A stretch of DNA of 5,657 bases from positions 1 to 5,657 of the forward strand of contig JASHUX010000028.1 in NCBI GenBank assembly GCA_030039775.1, written 5' to 3'. This document shows, piece by piece, positions 4,983-5,657 of this stretch. Position 1 is the stretch's first letter. Every line of letters begins with the position of its first letter. The translations under genes were made by a program, and so were the position numbers. This stretch comes from Alphaproteobacteria bacterium (GTDB lineage: Bacteria; Pseudomonadota; Alphaproteobacteria; ATCC43930; CGMCC-115725). The notes beneath the pieces were generated by a model. That model did no database searches and was not told the origin of the DNA. It was given only the letters and a program-made list of their open reading frames with translations.

Positions 4983-5657
4983 CTAAAACTCTTTCAGCAG
5001 CCGGTCGATGTAGTCGCGCTCGATCTCCGGACGCGAGCGCTCTCCGGCGCGGCGGCGCAGTTCTTCGAGGATCGCCTTGGCGCGATGCAGGGAGCTGTCG
5101 GCATCGGGGCCGGCGCCGCGCCGCATCGGTCCGCCATCGTCGACCCAGCCGTCGCCTTCGTCATAGGGCCGCTGGCGGCCGAACGGATCGCGCTGCGCCT
5201 GGCGCGGCGACGCCTGATCGTCGGGCTCGCCGTAGTCGTTCTGGCCGTTGTCGTTGCGGCCGAACATGCGCTCACCCATCCGGCGCGCCCCCTGCTGCAG
5301 CTGGTCCAGCGCCTCCGACTGCGGGCCGATGGCGTCGCCGGGCTTGCCGCGCTGCAAGGCCTCCGAGGCGCCGCGCATGGCGCGCTCAGCGCGTTGCAGC
5401 GGCTGCGGAATGTCGCCGCCTTCGCCGAGCCGCCGCATCATGTCGCCTAGCATGCGGCGCAAATCCTCCTGCGATTGCGCGGCGGATTGCTCGTCGGTCT
5501 TGCCCGCGCGCGAATCGCGGAAGCTTTGATCGAGCAATTGCTGTTGGCGCCGCATCATGTTCTGCATCGCGCCCATCATCCGCTCGGCCCCGCTCTGCGA
5601 CGGGTTCATCCGACCGAGCTGCAGATTCTCCAGCATCTCCTGCAACTGCGCCAATAG
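4983..5657 (-). CDS. DUF4175 / TIGR02302-type low-complexity protein, C-terminal part (5' end outside window)
   Basis: The frame enters from the right edge (codon 5655-5657) and ends with TAG at 4983-4985, giving 224 residues. Family members are about 800-900 residues with membrane segments near the N-terminus, so only the last quarter is here. Seen: helical sequence rich in Gln, Arg, Glu and Met with probable coiled-coil character (LQEMLENLQLGRMNP; MMGAMQNMMRRQQQLLDQSFRD), then QSQEDLRRMLGDMMRRLGEG and a Gln/Ala helix. A flexible Gly/Asn/Asp-rich linker follows. It closes with the conserved tail HRAKAILEELRRRAGERSRP plus EIERDYIDRLLKEF. Known: an alphaproteobacterial family of unknown function, so none is given. 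It converges on the CMD-family gene across 61 bp. Confidence 0.88.
   Translation of the reverse strand, partial: LLAQLQEMLENLQLGRMNPSQSGAERMMGAMQNMMRRQQQLLDQSFRDSRAGKTDEQSAAQSQEDLRRMLGDMMRRLGEGGDIPQPLQRAERAMRGASEALQRGKPGDAIGPQSEALDQLQQGARRMGERMFGRNDNGQNDYGEPDDQASPRQAQRDPFGRQRPYDEGDGWVDDGGPMRRGAGPDADSSLHRAKAILEELRRRAGERSRPEIERDYIDRLLKEF

Noticed and set aside
4935..5450. 171-codon plus-strand open frame opposite the DUF4175 gene
   Set aside because: Its Leu/Ala/Val-rich translation mirrors the Gln/Arg/Glu-rich codons of the real gene, and it begins inside the heptad repeat array.

Overview
This GC-rich window looks like ordinary chromosomal DNA from an alphaproteobacterium. The best taxonomic clues are a C-terminal piece of the alphaproteobacterial low-complexity DUF4175/TIGR02302 family, and a pair of palindromic repeats of the kind scattered through rhizobial-type genomes. 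The genus cannot be read from the sequence. I see no rRNA, tRNA, CRISPR array, transposase or phage gene.

Layout. At the left edge is the C-terminal half of a FadE/DmdC-type acyl-CoA dehydrogenase (+). It ends one base from the stop of a convergent minus-strand gene for a PagL-like outer-membrane lipid A deacylase. That gene is split by an apparent one-base frameshift that takes its catalytic residues out of frame. Next, on the minus strand, is an intact alkB (repair of alkylated bases). Between alkB and the gene upstream of it sits a 90-bp element made of two inverted 34-bp REP-like units. Upstream of the repeat is a two-gene minus-strand operon: a beta-hydroxyacid (3-hydroxyisobutyrate-type) dehydrogenase followed by a stand-alone MetE-core zinc methyltransferase. 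A PcaC-like carboxymuconolactone decarboxylase family gene diverges from this operon across only 58 bp. It ends at a degenerate heptanucleotide repeat array. The window closes with the 3' part of the convergent DUF4175 gene (-).

How the genes may work together. The dehydrogenase, MetE-core protein and carboxymuconolactone decarboxylase homologue form a compact operon plus divergent gene, which suggests one small-molecule (perhaps catabolic) pathway. The substrate cannot be read from the sequence. The acyl-CoA dehydrogenase, lipid A deacylase, AlkB and DUF4175 protein look like unrelated neighbours.

I did not find a convincing new biological system. The points most worth a second look are the frameshifted deacylase, the REP pair with compensatory stem changes lying against the alkB ribosome-binding site, and the 7-bp-period array starting at a stop codon. 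Start and stop positions were checked by eye against the bases. Family assignments come from recognised motifs, not from a database search.
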